From the NCBI GenBank assembly GCA_002296055.1, contig DBHE01000034.1, positions 1 through 55,284 on the forward strand: 55,284 bases of DNA, read 5' to 3'. The notes below the pieces were generated by a model. That model did no database searches, was not told where the DNA came from, and was given only the letters and a program-made list of their open reading frames with translations. The stretch is from Pseudomonadaceae bacterium UBA836 (GTDB taxonomy: Bacteria; Pseudomonadota; Gammaproteobacteria; Pseudomonadales; Pseudomonadaceae). Positions 25,763 through 34,141 of this stretch are shown piece after piece. The position numbers and the translations under genes are program-made. The number at the start of each line of letters is the position of its first letter. The stretch's first letter is position 1.

Positions 25763-27217
25763 GGCCCAGGTCGCCGTGCTTTGGTGCGTGCTGGCGCTGG
25801 TGCTTCTGGGTGCTCCGCTGCCTTCGGCCAGCAAGGCCGACAGGCGAATATCGGCGCCCAGCACATAGCGCAGACGGCCCTGCTCGTCGAACACCGGGGC
25901 GGACAGGGTGAAGCAGAAGCTGTCGGTAGCCGCTGAGCGGTAAACGTCGCTGATATAGGGCGACAGACTGTCGCGTACCGCGCTGAACCATGGGCGGTTT
26001 GACCAGTTGCGGCCACGGGCACTGCTGCCGCTGGCGGGCTGCAGATCGCTAGCCAGAATATTCTCGGTGACCTGTACCCCGTCGGCGCCCACCAGGTACA
26101 GCAGCTCAAAGCGGCCATCTTGCTGCAGCCAGCGCTGCATCTGTTGTTCGGCTCGGCTGCCACCGGCGGCCAAATCGCTGCTGGTCGCCATGTCGCAAAC
26201 GCGCTGGCGGATGCTCTGGTGAACGCCCAGCTGAAAGCCACCAAGCCCTTCCAGCAGTTTGTCTCCCTCGCTACGGACCGCTTCGCTGTGCTCGCGCACC
26301 TGTGCGGCCTTTTGCATCATCGCGCTGGCCACACCGGCAACACTCTGCACGTCCTGACTGACCGAGCGTACCGCCGCGCCGATTTGCTCGGCGCCGCTGG
26401 CAATGCTGGCGATACGCTGATCCAGCTGGCCCATTGCGGCGGTCGCTTCGCTGAGGCTGCGGTCCATGCTGATGATACGTTCGCGGCCGGTGGCAACGGC
26501 GTCCTGCATTTGGCTGCTGGCGGTATTCAGACTCTGCATGCCGGTGCGGAAGTTGTCGATGATCTCGGTTACCTTGTCGGTGGCAGCGGTGGTCTTGCCC
26601 GCTAGTGTGCGCACCTCGTCAGCCACCACCGCAAAGCCACGCCCTTGTTCGCCGGCTCGCGCTGCCTCAATTGCCGCGTTCAGTGCCAGCAGGTTGGTTT
26701 GCTGAGAAATGGTGGCGATCATGCCGATTACCTGGGTTATTTCCTCAAGCTGTTTGCCAATCTCGCCGATGCGGCCAGTCAGCTCGGACTCACAGCCATT
26801 GATCGTTTCGACCTGTGCCAGCACGTTGCGGCTGTCTTGCTCGCAGCGATTGAGCTGCTCGCTGACGCCGCCGGAGAGTTGCGCTACCGCGGTGGTGCCG
26901 GGCACCAGCTCGGCGTCTAGCGTGGTGCTGACCTGTTCGGTGGCGCTGGCGATTTCTTCCGAAGACTGGGCCAACTGTTCGCCGTGGGCCTGACTGTCAG
27001 CCGCAATGCGTGCCAGCTGTGGTGCGTGAGCGGCAATGCCGACGGCGGCGTGCAAGCTCTGGGTTATCCGCTGCTGCAGCGCGCGGGCAAATTGATTCAG
27101 ATCGGCAAGGGCGCCCGGCTGCTCTGGTAAGTCGGCGGCGAGGTTCAGATCCTTGAACAGGGAGGCGGTGGCGCTGGCTTGCGCCCGCTGATGGCGTGCG
27201 AGTGTGAAGAGTCCCAT
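25754..27217 (-). CDS. soluble methyl-accepting chemoreceptor with C-terminal Cache-like domain
   Basis: A 487-residue chemoreceptor with no membrane segment. Residues about 75-330 form the signalling coiled coil, with the conserved hairpin tip at about 160-206 (ISQQTNLLALNAAIEAARAGEQGRGFAVVADEVRTLA). The C-terminal part (336-465) looks like a small Cache/PDC sensor: MQRWL, VGADGVQVTENI, then N-R-P-W-F and S-P-Y-I-S-D-V-Y-R-S, with a closing VFDEQGRLRYVLGADI. The order is reversed relative to normal receptors, and the sensor would be cytoplasmic. The final 25 residues are Ser/Thr-rich. No CheR-binding pentapeptide is seen. It is a single gene, convergent with the MFS gene. Confidence 0.9.
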   Translation of the reverse strand: MGLFTLARHQRAQASATASLFKDLNLAADLPEQPGALADLNQFARALQQRITQSLHAAVGIAAHAPQLARIAADSQAHGEQLAQSSEEIASATEQVSTTLDAELVPGTTAVAQLSGGVSEQLNRCEQDSRNVLAQVETINGCESELTGRIGEIGKQLEEITQVIGMIATISQQTNLLALNAAIEAARAGEQGRGFAVVADEVRTLAGKTTAATDKVTEIIDNFRTGMQSLNTASSQMQDAVATGRERIISMDRSLSEATAAMGQLDQRIASIASGAEQIGAAVRSVSQDVQSVAGVASAMMQKAAQVREHSEAVRSEGDKLLEGLGGFQLGVHQSIRQRVCDMATSSDLAAGGSRAEQQMQRWLQQDGRFELLYLVGADGVQVTENILASDLQPASGSSARGRNWSNRPWFSAVRDSLSPYISDVYRSAATDSFCFTLSAPVFDEQGRLRYVLGADIRLSALLAEGSGAPRSTSASTHQSTATWALQ

Positions 27218-27356
27218 GGTAGCTCCTTGCCGGTGGTTGGCAGAGTGAGTGCAATTAACAGGCCACTACACAAGCGAGGAAATCACTGGGAGCGAGGGTG
27301 ATAGGGGGCGTAATCGAGCGCTGCTTTGGTGCGTCGCGCGTCAGAAGAGGGCAGAA

Positions 27357-27391
27357 ACAACAAGGCCGCGACAGATGTCGCGGCCTTGTTG
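27357..27391 (-). terminator. terminator of the fabA-fabB operon
   Basis: A 16-bp perfect inverted repeat (27358-27373 with 27376-27391, containing CAAGGCCGCGAC) begins 16 bp beyond the fabB stop. Read on the minus strand it is followed by TTTCTG, a short T-run. Confidence 0.85.
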
Positions 27392-27406
27392 GCTCAGCCT
27401 GATGGC

Positions 27407-28621
27407 TCAGGCAGCCCAGCGCTTGAGGATCAGGGTGGCGTTGGTGCCACCAAAACCAAAGCTGTTGGACATGATGAGATCAACCGCCTGATCCAGACGC
27501 TCACGCAGGATCGGCAGGTCGCCAGCGTTCTCGTCCAGTTCGTCGATGTTGGCCGAGGCCACCAGGAAGTTGTCGCGCAGCATCAGCAGGCAGTAGATGG
27601 CTTCCTGCACGCCGGCGGCGCCCAGCGAGTGGCCCGAGAGGCTCTTGGTCGAGCTGATCCTCGGCGCCTTGTCGCCAAAGACTTCACGAATGGCCTTGAG
27701 CTCTGCCACGTCGCCCACCGGAGTGGAGGTGCCGTGGGTGTTGAGGTACTCGATGGCTCCGTCTACGGTGGCCAGCGCCTGCTGCATGCAGCGTATCGCG
27801 CCTTCGCCGCTGGGAGCGACCATGTCGTAGCCATCGGAGGTAGCACCATAGCCCACTACTTCGGCGTAGATCTTCGCGCCACGGGCCAGAGCGTGTTCCA
27901 GCTCCTCGACGACCACCATGCCGCCGCCGCCGGCGATAACAAAGCCGTCGCGGTTGGCATCGTAGGCGCGAGAGGCTTTCTCAGGCGTCTCGTTGTACTG
28001 GGTGGAGAGTGCGCCCATGGCGTCGAACAGCATGGTCTGCGACCAATGCTCTTCTTCACCGCCACCGGCAAACACGATGTCCTGCTTGCCCAGCTGAATC
28101 AGCTCTGCTGCGTGACCAATGCAGTGCGCGCTGGTCGCACAGGCCGAGGAGATCGAGTAGTTCACGCCCTTGATCTTGAACGGGGTGGCCAGACAGGCCG
28201 AGACGGTGCTGCCCATGGTGCGCGGCACGCGGTAGGGCCCGATCTTCTTGACACCCTTTTCACGCAGGATGTCGATGGCTTCCATCTGGTTCAGGGTGGA
28301 GGCACCACCGCTACCGGCCACCAGACCAGTACGCACGTTGCTGACCAGCTCTTCGCCGAGACCGGCGTCGGCAATGGCCTGCTGCATGGACAGGTAGGCG
28401 TAGGCGGCGGCATCGCCCATAAAGCGCTTGATCTTGCGATCAATGGCGGCATCCAGGTCAATATCGACCGAACCGGATACCTGACTGCGCAGACCCATTT
28501 CGGCGTACGAGGGATTGAAACGGATGCCGGGCTTGCCAGCTTTCAGGCTGGCGGCTACGGAGTCCAGATCCTGGCCCAGGCAGGAAACAATGCCCATGCC
28601 GGTAATCACGACGCGACGCAT
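27407..28621 (-). CDS. fabB: 3-oxoacyl-[ACP] synthase I
   Basis: A 404-residue condensing enzyme that elongates cis-3-decenoyl-ACP, the committed step to unsaturated fatty acids after FabA. The catalytic triad is visible: Cys161 in S-S-A-C-A-T-S, His in N-T-H-G-T-S-T-P (about 295) and His in [11 protein letters not shown] (about 330). The length matches E. coli FabB (406). It starts 11 bp after the fabA stop in the classic fabAB operon. Confidence 0.98.
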   Translation of the reverse strand: MRRVVITGMGIVSCLGQDLDSVAASLKAGKPGIRFNPSYAEMGLRSQVSGSVDIDLDAAIDRKIKRFMGDAAAYAYLSMQQAIADAGLGEELVSNVRTGLVAGSGGASTLNQMEAIDILREKGVKKIGPYRVPRTMGSTVSACLATPFKIKGVNYSISSACATSAHCIGHAAELIQLGKQDIVFAGGGEEEHWSQTMLFDAMGALSTQYNETPEKASRAYDANRDGFVIAGGGGMVVVEELEHALARGAKIYAEVVGYGATSDGYDMVAPSGEGAIRCMQQALATVDGAIEYLNTHGTSTPVGDVAELKAIREVFGDKAPRISSTKSLSGHSLGAAGVQEAIYCLLMLRDNFLVASANIDELDENAGDLPILRERLDQAVDLIMSNSFGFGGTNATLILKRWAA

Positions 28622-28632
28622 AGTGAAGATCC

Positions 28633-29148
28633 TCAGAAGCTATCGGTAGAAGTAAACAGACCTACGCGCAGGCCTTCGGCGCTGTAGATCTCGCGACCAT
28701 CGACAGCCACGCTGCCGTCGGCAATGCCGAGGGTCAGAGCGCGGTTCATGGTGCGTTTGATATGAATGTTGTAGGTCACCTTTTTGGCGGTCGGCAGGAC
28801 CTGACCAAAGAACTTGACCTCACCAGACCCCAGCGCGCGGCCGCGGCCCTGGTAGCCGAGCCAGCCAAGGTGAAAGCCGACCAGTTGCCACATGGCGTCG
28901 AGGCCAAGGCAGCCAGGCATCACCGGGTCGCCTTCAAAGTGGCAGGCGAAAAACCAAAGGTCCGGGTTAATGTCCAGCTCGGCGACAATCTCGCCCTTGC
29001 CGTACTTGCCGCCGACATCGCTGATATGCGTGATGCGATCGATCATCAGCATGTTGGGGGCGGGAAGTTGTGCGTTTCCGGGGCCGAACATCTCGCCGCG
29101 GCTGCAGGTCAGCAGCTCATCCCGGGTGTACGCATTCTGTCGTGTCAT
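28633..29148 (-). CDS. fabA: 3-hydroxydecanoyl-[ACP] dehydratase/isomerase
   Basis: A 171-residue bifunctional enzyme that dehydrates 3-hydroxydecanoyl-ACP and isomerises trans-2- to cis-3-decenoyl-ACP. ATG 29148 has AGGAG upstream and gives the exact family length; an in-frame ATG at 29325 would add 59 residues. Catalytic His70 ([13 protein letters not shown]) and Asp84 (G-L-D-A-M-W-Q) sit at the E. coli positions. An Anr/Fnr-like site lies about 125 bp upstream. Confidence 0.98.
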   Translation of the reverse strand: MTRQNAYTRDELLTCSRGEMFGPGNAQLPAPNMLMIDRITHISDVGGKYGKGEIVAELDINPDLWFFACHFEGDPVMPGCLGLDAMWQLVGFHLGWLGYQGRGRALGSGEVKFFGQVLPTAKKVTYNIHIKRTMNRALTLGIADGSVAVDGREIYSAEGLRVGLFTSTDSF

Positions 29149-29541
29149 TAGTGGCTCCTGCTCATCCCCGTCTGCGGGGCGCTGTTGGTTCGGCTTGTTC
29201 TGTGTCAGCAAGCATCCGAAAGGGCGCGCGACAATCATAGTCGAGCCTGCCCCGATTTGCCGGTGGCATGGACTGATCTGGATCAATCCCGCGGTGCTGC
29301 ACTTTCGGCTGCCGACTGTCTGCACAGAGTCAGCCTAAGGTCAGACTTCAAGCTCTGCGAGAAAGTCACAACATCCATATTCGAGGCGTTGAGGATACTC
29401 GTGAAGGCGGTCGAGGACAAAGGTTCTTCGACTCGTTGGCGGGGTGGAGCATGCCGGAGTGTGGGCAGCAACAGCAGCGCGCAGCCCCTGCGCATGGCCA
29501 GGTGTACCCGACCTGTGCCCAGGGGCGCGCCGCAGCAAGCG
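29149..29541. promoter_or_regulatory. 393-bp region between fabA and the acyl-CoA ligase gene
   Basis: No convincing gene. The fabA-proximal half carries a possible -10 (TATGAT on the minus strand, 29239-29234) and an Fnr-type box at 29273-29286. The distal half carries a nested inverted repeat at 29484-29526 (GCCCCTG with CAGGGGC outside, CAGGT with ACCTG inside) that may end transcription or fold in RNA; no T-run is seen. Confidence 0.5.
29273..29286 (-). promoter_or_regulatory. Anr/Dnr (Fnr-type) box upstream of fabA
   Basis: Minus strand TTGATCCAGATCAG matches TTGAT-N4-ATCAA at 9 of 10 positions. It is centred about 43 bp from a TATGAT -10 candidate, near the position of activators. This suggests low-oxygen control of fabAB, where the FabA/FabB route is the only source of unsaturated chains. 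Confidence 0.5.
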
Positions 29542-31101
29542 TCAGGCCAGCACGCCGTACTCGGCCAGGAACTGGTCACGCAGTTCGCGCTTGAGCACCT
29601 TACCGATGGCGCTGCGCGGCAGCTCGTCGGCGATGATGACGCGGGTCAGGCGCTGGGTCTTGCCGACGCGCTCGTTGAACCACGCCTGTACTTGCTCGGC
29701 TTCTACTGCGCGCCCTGCAAAGGGCACGATGTAGGCGACCGGGGTTTCACCCCAGCTGGTCGACGCCACGCCAACAACGGTTACATCCTGCAGGTCGGGG
29801 TGCTTGCGCAGCTCGGCTTCCAGGTCACTGGGGTAGATGTTGAAGCCGCCACTGATGATCATGTCCTTGCGACGGTCCATCAGGGTCAAGAAACCTTCCT
29901 CGTCAAAACGGCCGACGTCGCCGGTACGGATGAAGCGCTTGCCGGTGCTGTCGTACCACTCCGCTTCGGCGGTTTTCTCCGGCTTGTTCAGGTAGCCGGC
30001 CATCATTGCGGGTGAGTGCCCCACGACTTCACCAATCTCGCCGCGCGGCAGCTCGACGCCATCCTCGTCAATCACGCGCATGTCGTGGCCTTCCATCGGC
30101 AGGCCCACGGTATGCAGCTTGTCGGGGTAGGTGTGTGCTGCCAGGGCGCAGGAGCCACCGCCTTCGGTCATGCCGTAGAACTCGACCAGGCCGCCGGGCC
30201 AGCGTTTGAGTACATCGGCTTTCAGCTCGGCGTGGAAGGGGGCGCTGGTGCTGAACTTCATGATGTAGCTATCGAGGTCGTAACTGTCGAAGTCCGGGCG
30301 TGCCATGATGCGCTGGTACTGCACCGGGACCAGCATGGTGTGGGTGATGCGGTTGGCCTCTGCCAGTTTCAGGTAACGCTCGGCGTCAAACTTGGCCATG
30401 ATGACGACGGTGCCGCCCAGGCCGATGGTCGGCAGGAAGGACACCAGGGTGGTGTTGGAGTAGAGCGGGGTCGACATCAGGGTGCGGCAGTCCGGGCCAT
30501 AGCCCATGGTCAGGCCACGCTGAATGTGTGACCAGCGCATGCCGTGTGACTGCACGATACCTTTTGGCTCGCCGGTGGTGCCGGAAGAGTAGATAACGTT
30601 GAAGGTCATTTCGGGGGTGATGTCGACCGGGTTTGGTTTGGCGCCGTCTGCGGCTAGCCAGTCATTGTAGGGGCGCTCAGCTGCGCTGTTGTCCAGGCTC
30701 AGCAGCGGCATGCCCAGGCGCTCACGAATAGAGCCGATGGCGCTCAGCGTGCTTGCGTCGGCAAAAAACAGCTTGGCTGCCGAGTCGGCCAGCATGCCGA
30801 GCAGGCTTTCGGGCGTAGAGGACGGGGCGAGCGGGGCGACGGTGACGCCAGCGCGCAGAGCGCCGACGAAAAGTACGGCGTAGTTGATGGAGTTGGCGCC
30901 ACAGATGGCGATAGCGTCGCCCGCCTGCAGTCCGTCACGCTGCAACGCAGCCGCAACACGGTCGGCCTCGGCGTTCAGTTCACGGTAGGTCATGCGCTGT
31001 TCGCCCTCGATCAGCGCGGGGTGGTCGGCGCGCTCCTGCGCGTGGGCGGCGATCAGGGCGGGCAACGTGGAATAGGGCGATTCGAGGGTAACTATGGACA
31101 T
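29542..31101 (-). CDS. class I adenylate-forming acyl-CoA ligase
   Basis: A 519-residue AMP-dependent ligase. ATG 31101 (MSIVTLESPYSTLPALIAAH) is preferred; the upstream ATG 31167 would add 22 Gln/Ser-rich residues. The phosphate loop is Y-S-S-G-T-T-G-E-P-K-G (171-181). Further motifs are F-Y-G-M-T-E-G-G-G, the R-T-G-D-V hinge, M-D-R-R-K-D-M-I-I-S-G-G-F-N-I-Y-P and the C-terminal catalytic Lys in S-A-I-G-K-V-L-K-R. It should activate a carboxylic acid through an acyl-AMP; chain length is not evident. It is monocistronic or read with the kinase gene 153 bp upstream. Confidence 0.9.
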   Translation of the reverse strand: MSIVTLESPYSTLPALIAAHAQERADHPALIEGEQRMTYRELNAEADRVAAALQRDGLQAGDAIAICGANSINYAVLFVGALRAGVTVAPLAPSSTPESLLGMLADSAAKLFFADASTLSAIGSIRERLGMPLLSLDNSAAERPYNDWLAADGAKPNPVDITPEMTFNVIYSSGTTGEPKGIVQSHGMRWSHIQRGLTMGYGPDCRTLMSTPLYSNTTLVSFLPTIGLGGTVVIMAKFDAERYLKLAEANRITHTMLVPVQYQRIMARPDFDSYDLDSYIMKFSTSAPFHAELKADVLKRWPGGLVEFYGMTEGGGSCALAAHTYPDKLHTVGLPMEGHDMRVIDEDGVELPRGEIGEVVGHSPAMMAGYLNKPEKTAEAEWYDSTGKRFIRTGDVGRFDEEGFLTLMDRRKDMIISGGFNIYPSDLEAELRKHPDLQDVTVVGVASTSWGETPVAYIVPFAGRAVEAEQVQAWFNERVGKTQRLTRVIIADELPRSAIGKVLKRELRDQFLAEYGVLA

Positions 31102-31254
31102 GCGTGAGGCGCTCGACTGGAGTTGTTGTTGGCGTAGCGGCTGTTCGTCTACGGATGAGACAGCCAAGTTTGCCCCAGTGTCGCTATTTGCTGCCTCTGA
31201 ATCCAGCGTTGCAGAGGCGTTGGCTGCGGGTGGAATGTTGCACGATCAGTGCCA

Positions 31255-33177
31255 TCAATGGTTGGACTGATGCAGCCATGGTTCCAATACCTGCAGCAAG
31301 GCCTGCCTGGTGACGGGCTTGCTGAGGAAGTCTTGCATGCCTGCTGCAGCACTGTCACGGCGGTCCAGCTCGAAGGCGCTGGCGGTTAACGCAATGCAGG
31401 GGATGGGTTGCTGGTTGTGCTCTGCGCAATGTGCGTGATACCGGCGGCAAACCTCCATGCCGTCAATATCCGGCAGCTGGATGTCCATCAGCACGGCGGC
31501 ATAGCCCGTGGCCGGGGACGTCAGATGGCGAAGCGCCTCTTCGCCGCTGGCAGCCACGGTGACGTTGATGTCGGCGGTGTTGAGCATGCCTTCGATCACC
31601 ATCTGATTGACCGGGTTGTCCTCCACCAGCAGCACTGGCAGATGGCTGCGTTGGCCGCTAGGCAGCGTCCGTGACTTTGGCTCTCCGAGCGGGTGCTCGC
31701 GCAGCGTCAGGGGAATTTCGAAGGTAAATACGGACCCTTGTCCCTCGTGACTCTCGGCGATCAGTTCGCCGCCCATTTTTTCAGCGAAGGTGCGTGCGAT
31801 AGACAGCCCCAGGCCCGTGCCGCCGAAGCGGCGCGAGGTGCTGCTGTCGGCCTGCTGGAAAGCGTCGAACATGCGTTCCAGACGTTCAGGCGCAATACCA
31901 ATGCCGGTGTCGGACACGGCGCAACGCAGCCATAGGCTGTCGGTGCCGGTCAACTGCCAGCTGGCGTGCACGGCAATGTAGCCCTGCTCGGTGAACTTCA
32001 TGGCGTTGCCGACCAGGTTGACCAGAATCTGCCGAATTCGCGTGGGGTCACCTACCACTTCAGCCTGGGCGTCACTGCCGTTCAGTCGTGTGATCAGTTG
32101 CAGTTTTTTCTGTCTGGCGGTGTGTTCAAACACGCTGACCGAGGACTGGATCAGTTGGGGCAGGTTGAAGGGGATGTGCTCAAGTTCCAGCGCGCCGCGC
32201 TCGATGCGCGAGAAGTCGAGTATGTCGTTAATGACCTTCAGCAGGTGGTCGGTGGACTCCCCAGCGATGTGCACGTACTCGCTCTGCTCGCTGTTCAGTT
32301 CGGTAGTTTCAAGCAGTTGGAGCATGCCAAGCACGCCGTTCATCGGCGTGCGCAGCTCGTGACTCATCATGGCAAGAAATTCGGACTTGGCGCGGTTGGC
32401 AGCTTCGGCGTCCTCGCGCGCACTGATCAGTGCCTGCATGGCGCGCTGCTGCTGATTTTCGGCGCGTTCCAGTGTTTCGGCCAGACTGTTGATGTTGCGC
32501 ATCAGCTGACCGATTTCATGCTCATCATCGACGTCAAGGCGGGTGTCGAGCTTGCCCTGCTGGAGCTGCGAGACAGATTGCCCCATACGCGCCATGGGAT
32601 CAGCTAGCGCCTTGGCCAGGCGCAGCGCAAGAAAGAGCGTGGCAATCAACACCAGTGCGGCGAGCCCCAGGGTTTTCAGCAGCATGCTTTGCTGACGCTT
32701 GATGAATGCGCTGTTGCTCAGGCCAACGTGCACCTGGCCAAGGTAGCGCTGCTGCTCGCTGTCAGACTGGGGCGGACTGTCGAGCAGGAAGAGATCGTTC
32801 TGCAGGGGGATGCGTTCGCGCAGGATGTCGGCGACAAACACCTGCAGACCGTCGTGATCCGCCTCAGCGGGGCGCCCAAGATGCAGCAGTGGCCGGCCGG
32901 TCCGGTCGTAGACCTTGACGTAGCGCACATGCGGGACGTTGAGGGCACCCTTGACCAGACTCTCTAGGGTGCGCAGATTGCCGCTAATCACGCCGTACTC
33001 GGCGGCAGGCGCCAACTGGTCCGCAATCAGCTGGCCGGTTACCTGCAGCTCGCGATTAACGTCGTCTAGCCGGGCGGTGGTGAAAAAGGTGAACCCAACC
33101 ACGCCCATCAGCAGTGCCGGCAAGGTGGCGATCAGGATCAGGCGGCTATAGATGGTGCCGCGTCGCAGAAAATTCAT
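31255..33177 (-). CDS. hybrid sensor histidine kinase with receiver domain
   Basis: A 640-residue inner-membrane kinase. Two membrane segments (12-34 and 168-190) bracket a periplasmic sensor of about 130 residues. HAMP follows (about 188-245), then HisKA with phospho-acceptor His273 in [10 protein letters not shown], an HATPase domain with N391 (N-L-V-G-N-A-M-K-F) and D-T-G-I-G and G-G-T-G-L-G-L, and a C-terminal receiver (514-635) with Asp565 in [10 protein letters not shown]. No Hpt domain is present, so an outside phosphotransfer protein is needed. Its ATG overlaps the stop of the periplasmic binding-protein gene (ATGA), strong evidence that the two work together. The position corresponds to the hybrid kinase near fabA in P. 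aeruginosa (recalled). Confidence 0.94.
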   Translation of the reverse strand: MNFLRRGTIYSRLILIATLPALLMGVVGFTFFTTARLDDVNRELQVTGQLIADQLAPAAEYGVISGNLRTLESLVKGALNVPHVRYVKVYDRTGRPLLHLGRPAEADHDGLQVFVADILRERIPLQNDLFLLDSPPQSDSEQQRYLGQVHVGLSNSAFIKRQQSMLLKTLGLAALVLIATLFLALRLAKALADPMARMGQSVSQLQQGKLDTRLDVDDEHEIGQLMRNINSLAETLERAENQQQRAMQALISAREDAEAANRAKSEFLAMMSHELRTPMNGVLGMLQLLETTELNSEQSEYVHIAGESTDHLLKVINDILDFSRIERGALELEHIPFNLPQLIQSSVSVFEHTARQKKLQLITRLNGSDAQAEVVGDPTRIRQILVNLVGNAMKFTEQGYIAVHASWQLTGTDSLWLRCAVSDTGIGIAPERLERMFDAFQQADSSTSRRFGGTGLGLSIARTFAEKMGGELIAESHEGQGSVFTFEIPLTLREHPLGEPKSRTLPSGQRSHLPVLLVEDNPVNQMVIEGMLNTADINVTVAASGEEALRHLTSPATGYAAVLMDIQLPDIDGMEVCRRYHAHCAEHNQQPIPCIALTASAFELDRRDSAAAGMQDFLSKPVTRQALLQVLEPWLHQSNH

Positions 33178-34058
33178 GGTTCTTGCTCCAGCTCGGCCAG
33201 GCGGCGGGCGAGGGTGGCATCGTCCGGCAACGGTATACCCAGGGAGCGGGCCACCTGGGTGTTGCTCAGCACGGAGAAATAGCGCGGGTAGGACAGCGCC
33301 TCAGCTGGCAAGCCCTGTGTAATCAGGTGGGCGGCGCTACGCGCCATATCCTCGGGGCTGCTGTAAGTGGTACTCAGGCTGCCGGCTTCAATAAAGGGGG
33401 CGCTGGGGCCGATCAGCACCTTATTGCGCGAGTAGCTGGTGAGCAGGATTGTCTTCAGGTTGTCGGCGTTGTAGATGGTGCTGTCGTCGGTGCCAATCAA
33501 AAGGTCACTTTGGCCAATCAGGCCTAACAATTGCCGAGACAGCTCATCAGGCTGGTCCAGTTCGGCAACGATCAGCTCAATGTTCAGTTGCTCCGCGGCG
33601 TTCAGCCAACCGGTGCGTTGCCAAGTGGTGGTTGGACTCAACAGGATTCCCGCACGATCCAGGCGTGGTATCAACATTCGGCTTAGTCGCAGCTGGCGAG
33701 CCGGTTTGGGGTTCGCGTAAAGCACATGTAGCCAAGGCGGGGCGCTTTGGCTACGAGGATGCCAGTACTCGCCCGTCAGGTAGGTGGCAAGAGTGCTGAT
33801 TTGGGTGCTTTGGCGCAGACGCCAGTTGAGGGCCTCCTGTCCCATTGTGATGATCTGGCGATACGTGGGTTGGGCAGGAAGGCCAGGGTCATCAACGGTC
33901 GCAACGTCCACTGGTTCACCCAGTGCCGTTTGCAATTCGGCAATGAACGCGTCGGTCAGGCCGCTGTGTCCGGGCAGCACCACGAGTGTTTGCGCTGCTT
34001 GAGTAGACAGGCAAAGAACCAGTAGTAAGGTGCTTAGCACTATACGCAGTGCCTTCAT
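33174..34058 (-). CDS. periplasmic ABC-type substrate-binding protein (TrpX/ABC_sub_bind-like)
   Basis: A 294-residue exported protein with a signal peptide (1-22, ending STQAAQ). The two-lobe layout includes [10 protein letters not shown] near the N-terminus, I-T-M-G-Q-E-A-L at the first lobe and [11 protein letters not shown] in the second, as in the ABC_sub_bind family (PF04392). No permease or ATPase gene is near. It lies between a TonB-dependent receptor gene (83 bp upstream) and a hybrid kinase gene (4-bp overlap), so I infer that it carries a ligand to the kinase's periplasmic domain rather than to a transporter. Confidence 0.85.
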   Translation of the reverse strand: MKALRIVLSTLLLVLCLSTQAAQTLVVLPGHSGLTDAFIAELQTALGEPVDVATVDDPGLPAQPTYRQIITMGQEALNWRLRQSTQISTLATYLTGEYWHPRSQSAPPWLHVLYANPKPARQLRLSRMLIPRLDRAGILLSPTTTWQRTGWLNAAEQLNIELIVAELDQPDELSRQLLGLIGQSDLLIGTDDSTIYNADNLKTILLTSYSRNKVLIGPSAPFIEAGSLSTTYSSPEDMARSAAHLITQGLPAEALSYPRYFSVLSNTQVARSLGIPLPDDATLARRLAELEQEP

Positions 34059-34141
34059 TAGCGGTGGCGCCTGCGGTCAGTCAGATAGAGGTTAGACATT
34101 CCTTGTCCATATTCCCTGTAACAGTGGTTTGCGCATCAGCC

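Noticed and set aside
27326..28687. Long plus-strand frame (453 codons) opposite fabB and fabA
   Set aside because: It is antisense to two certain genes and reflects their GC-biased third positions; the product is His/Gln/Gly-rich without domain logic.
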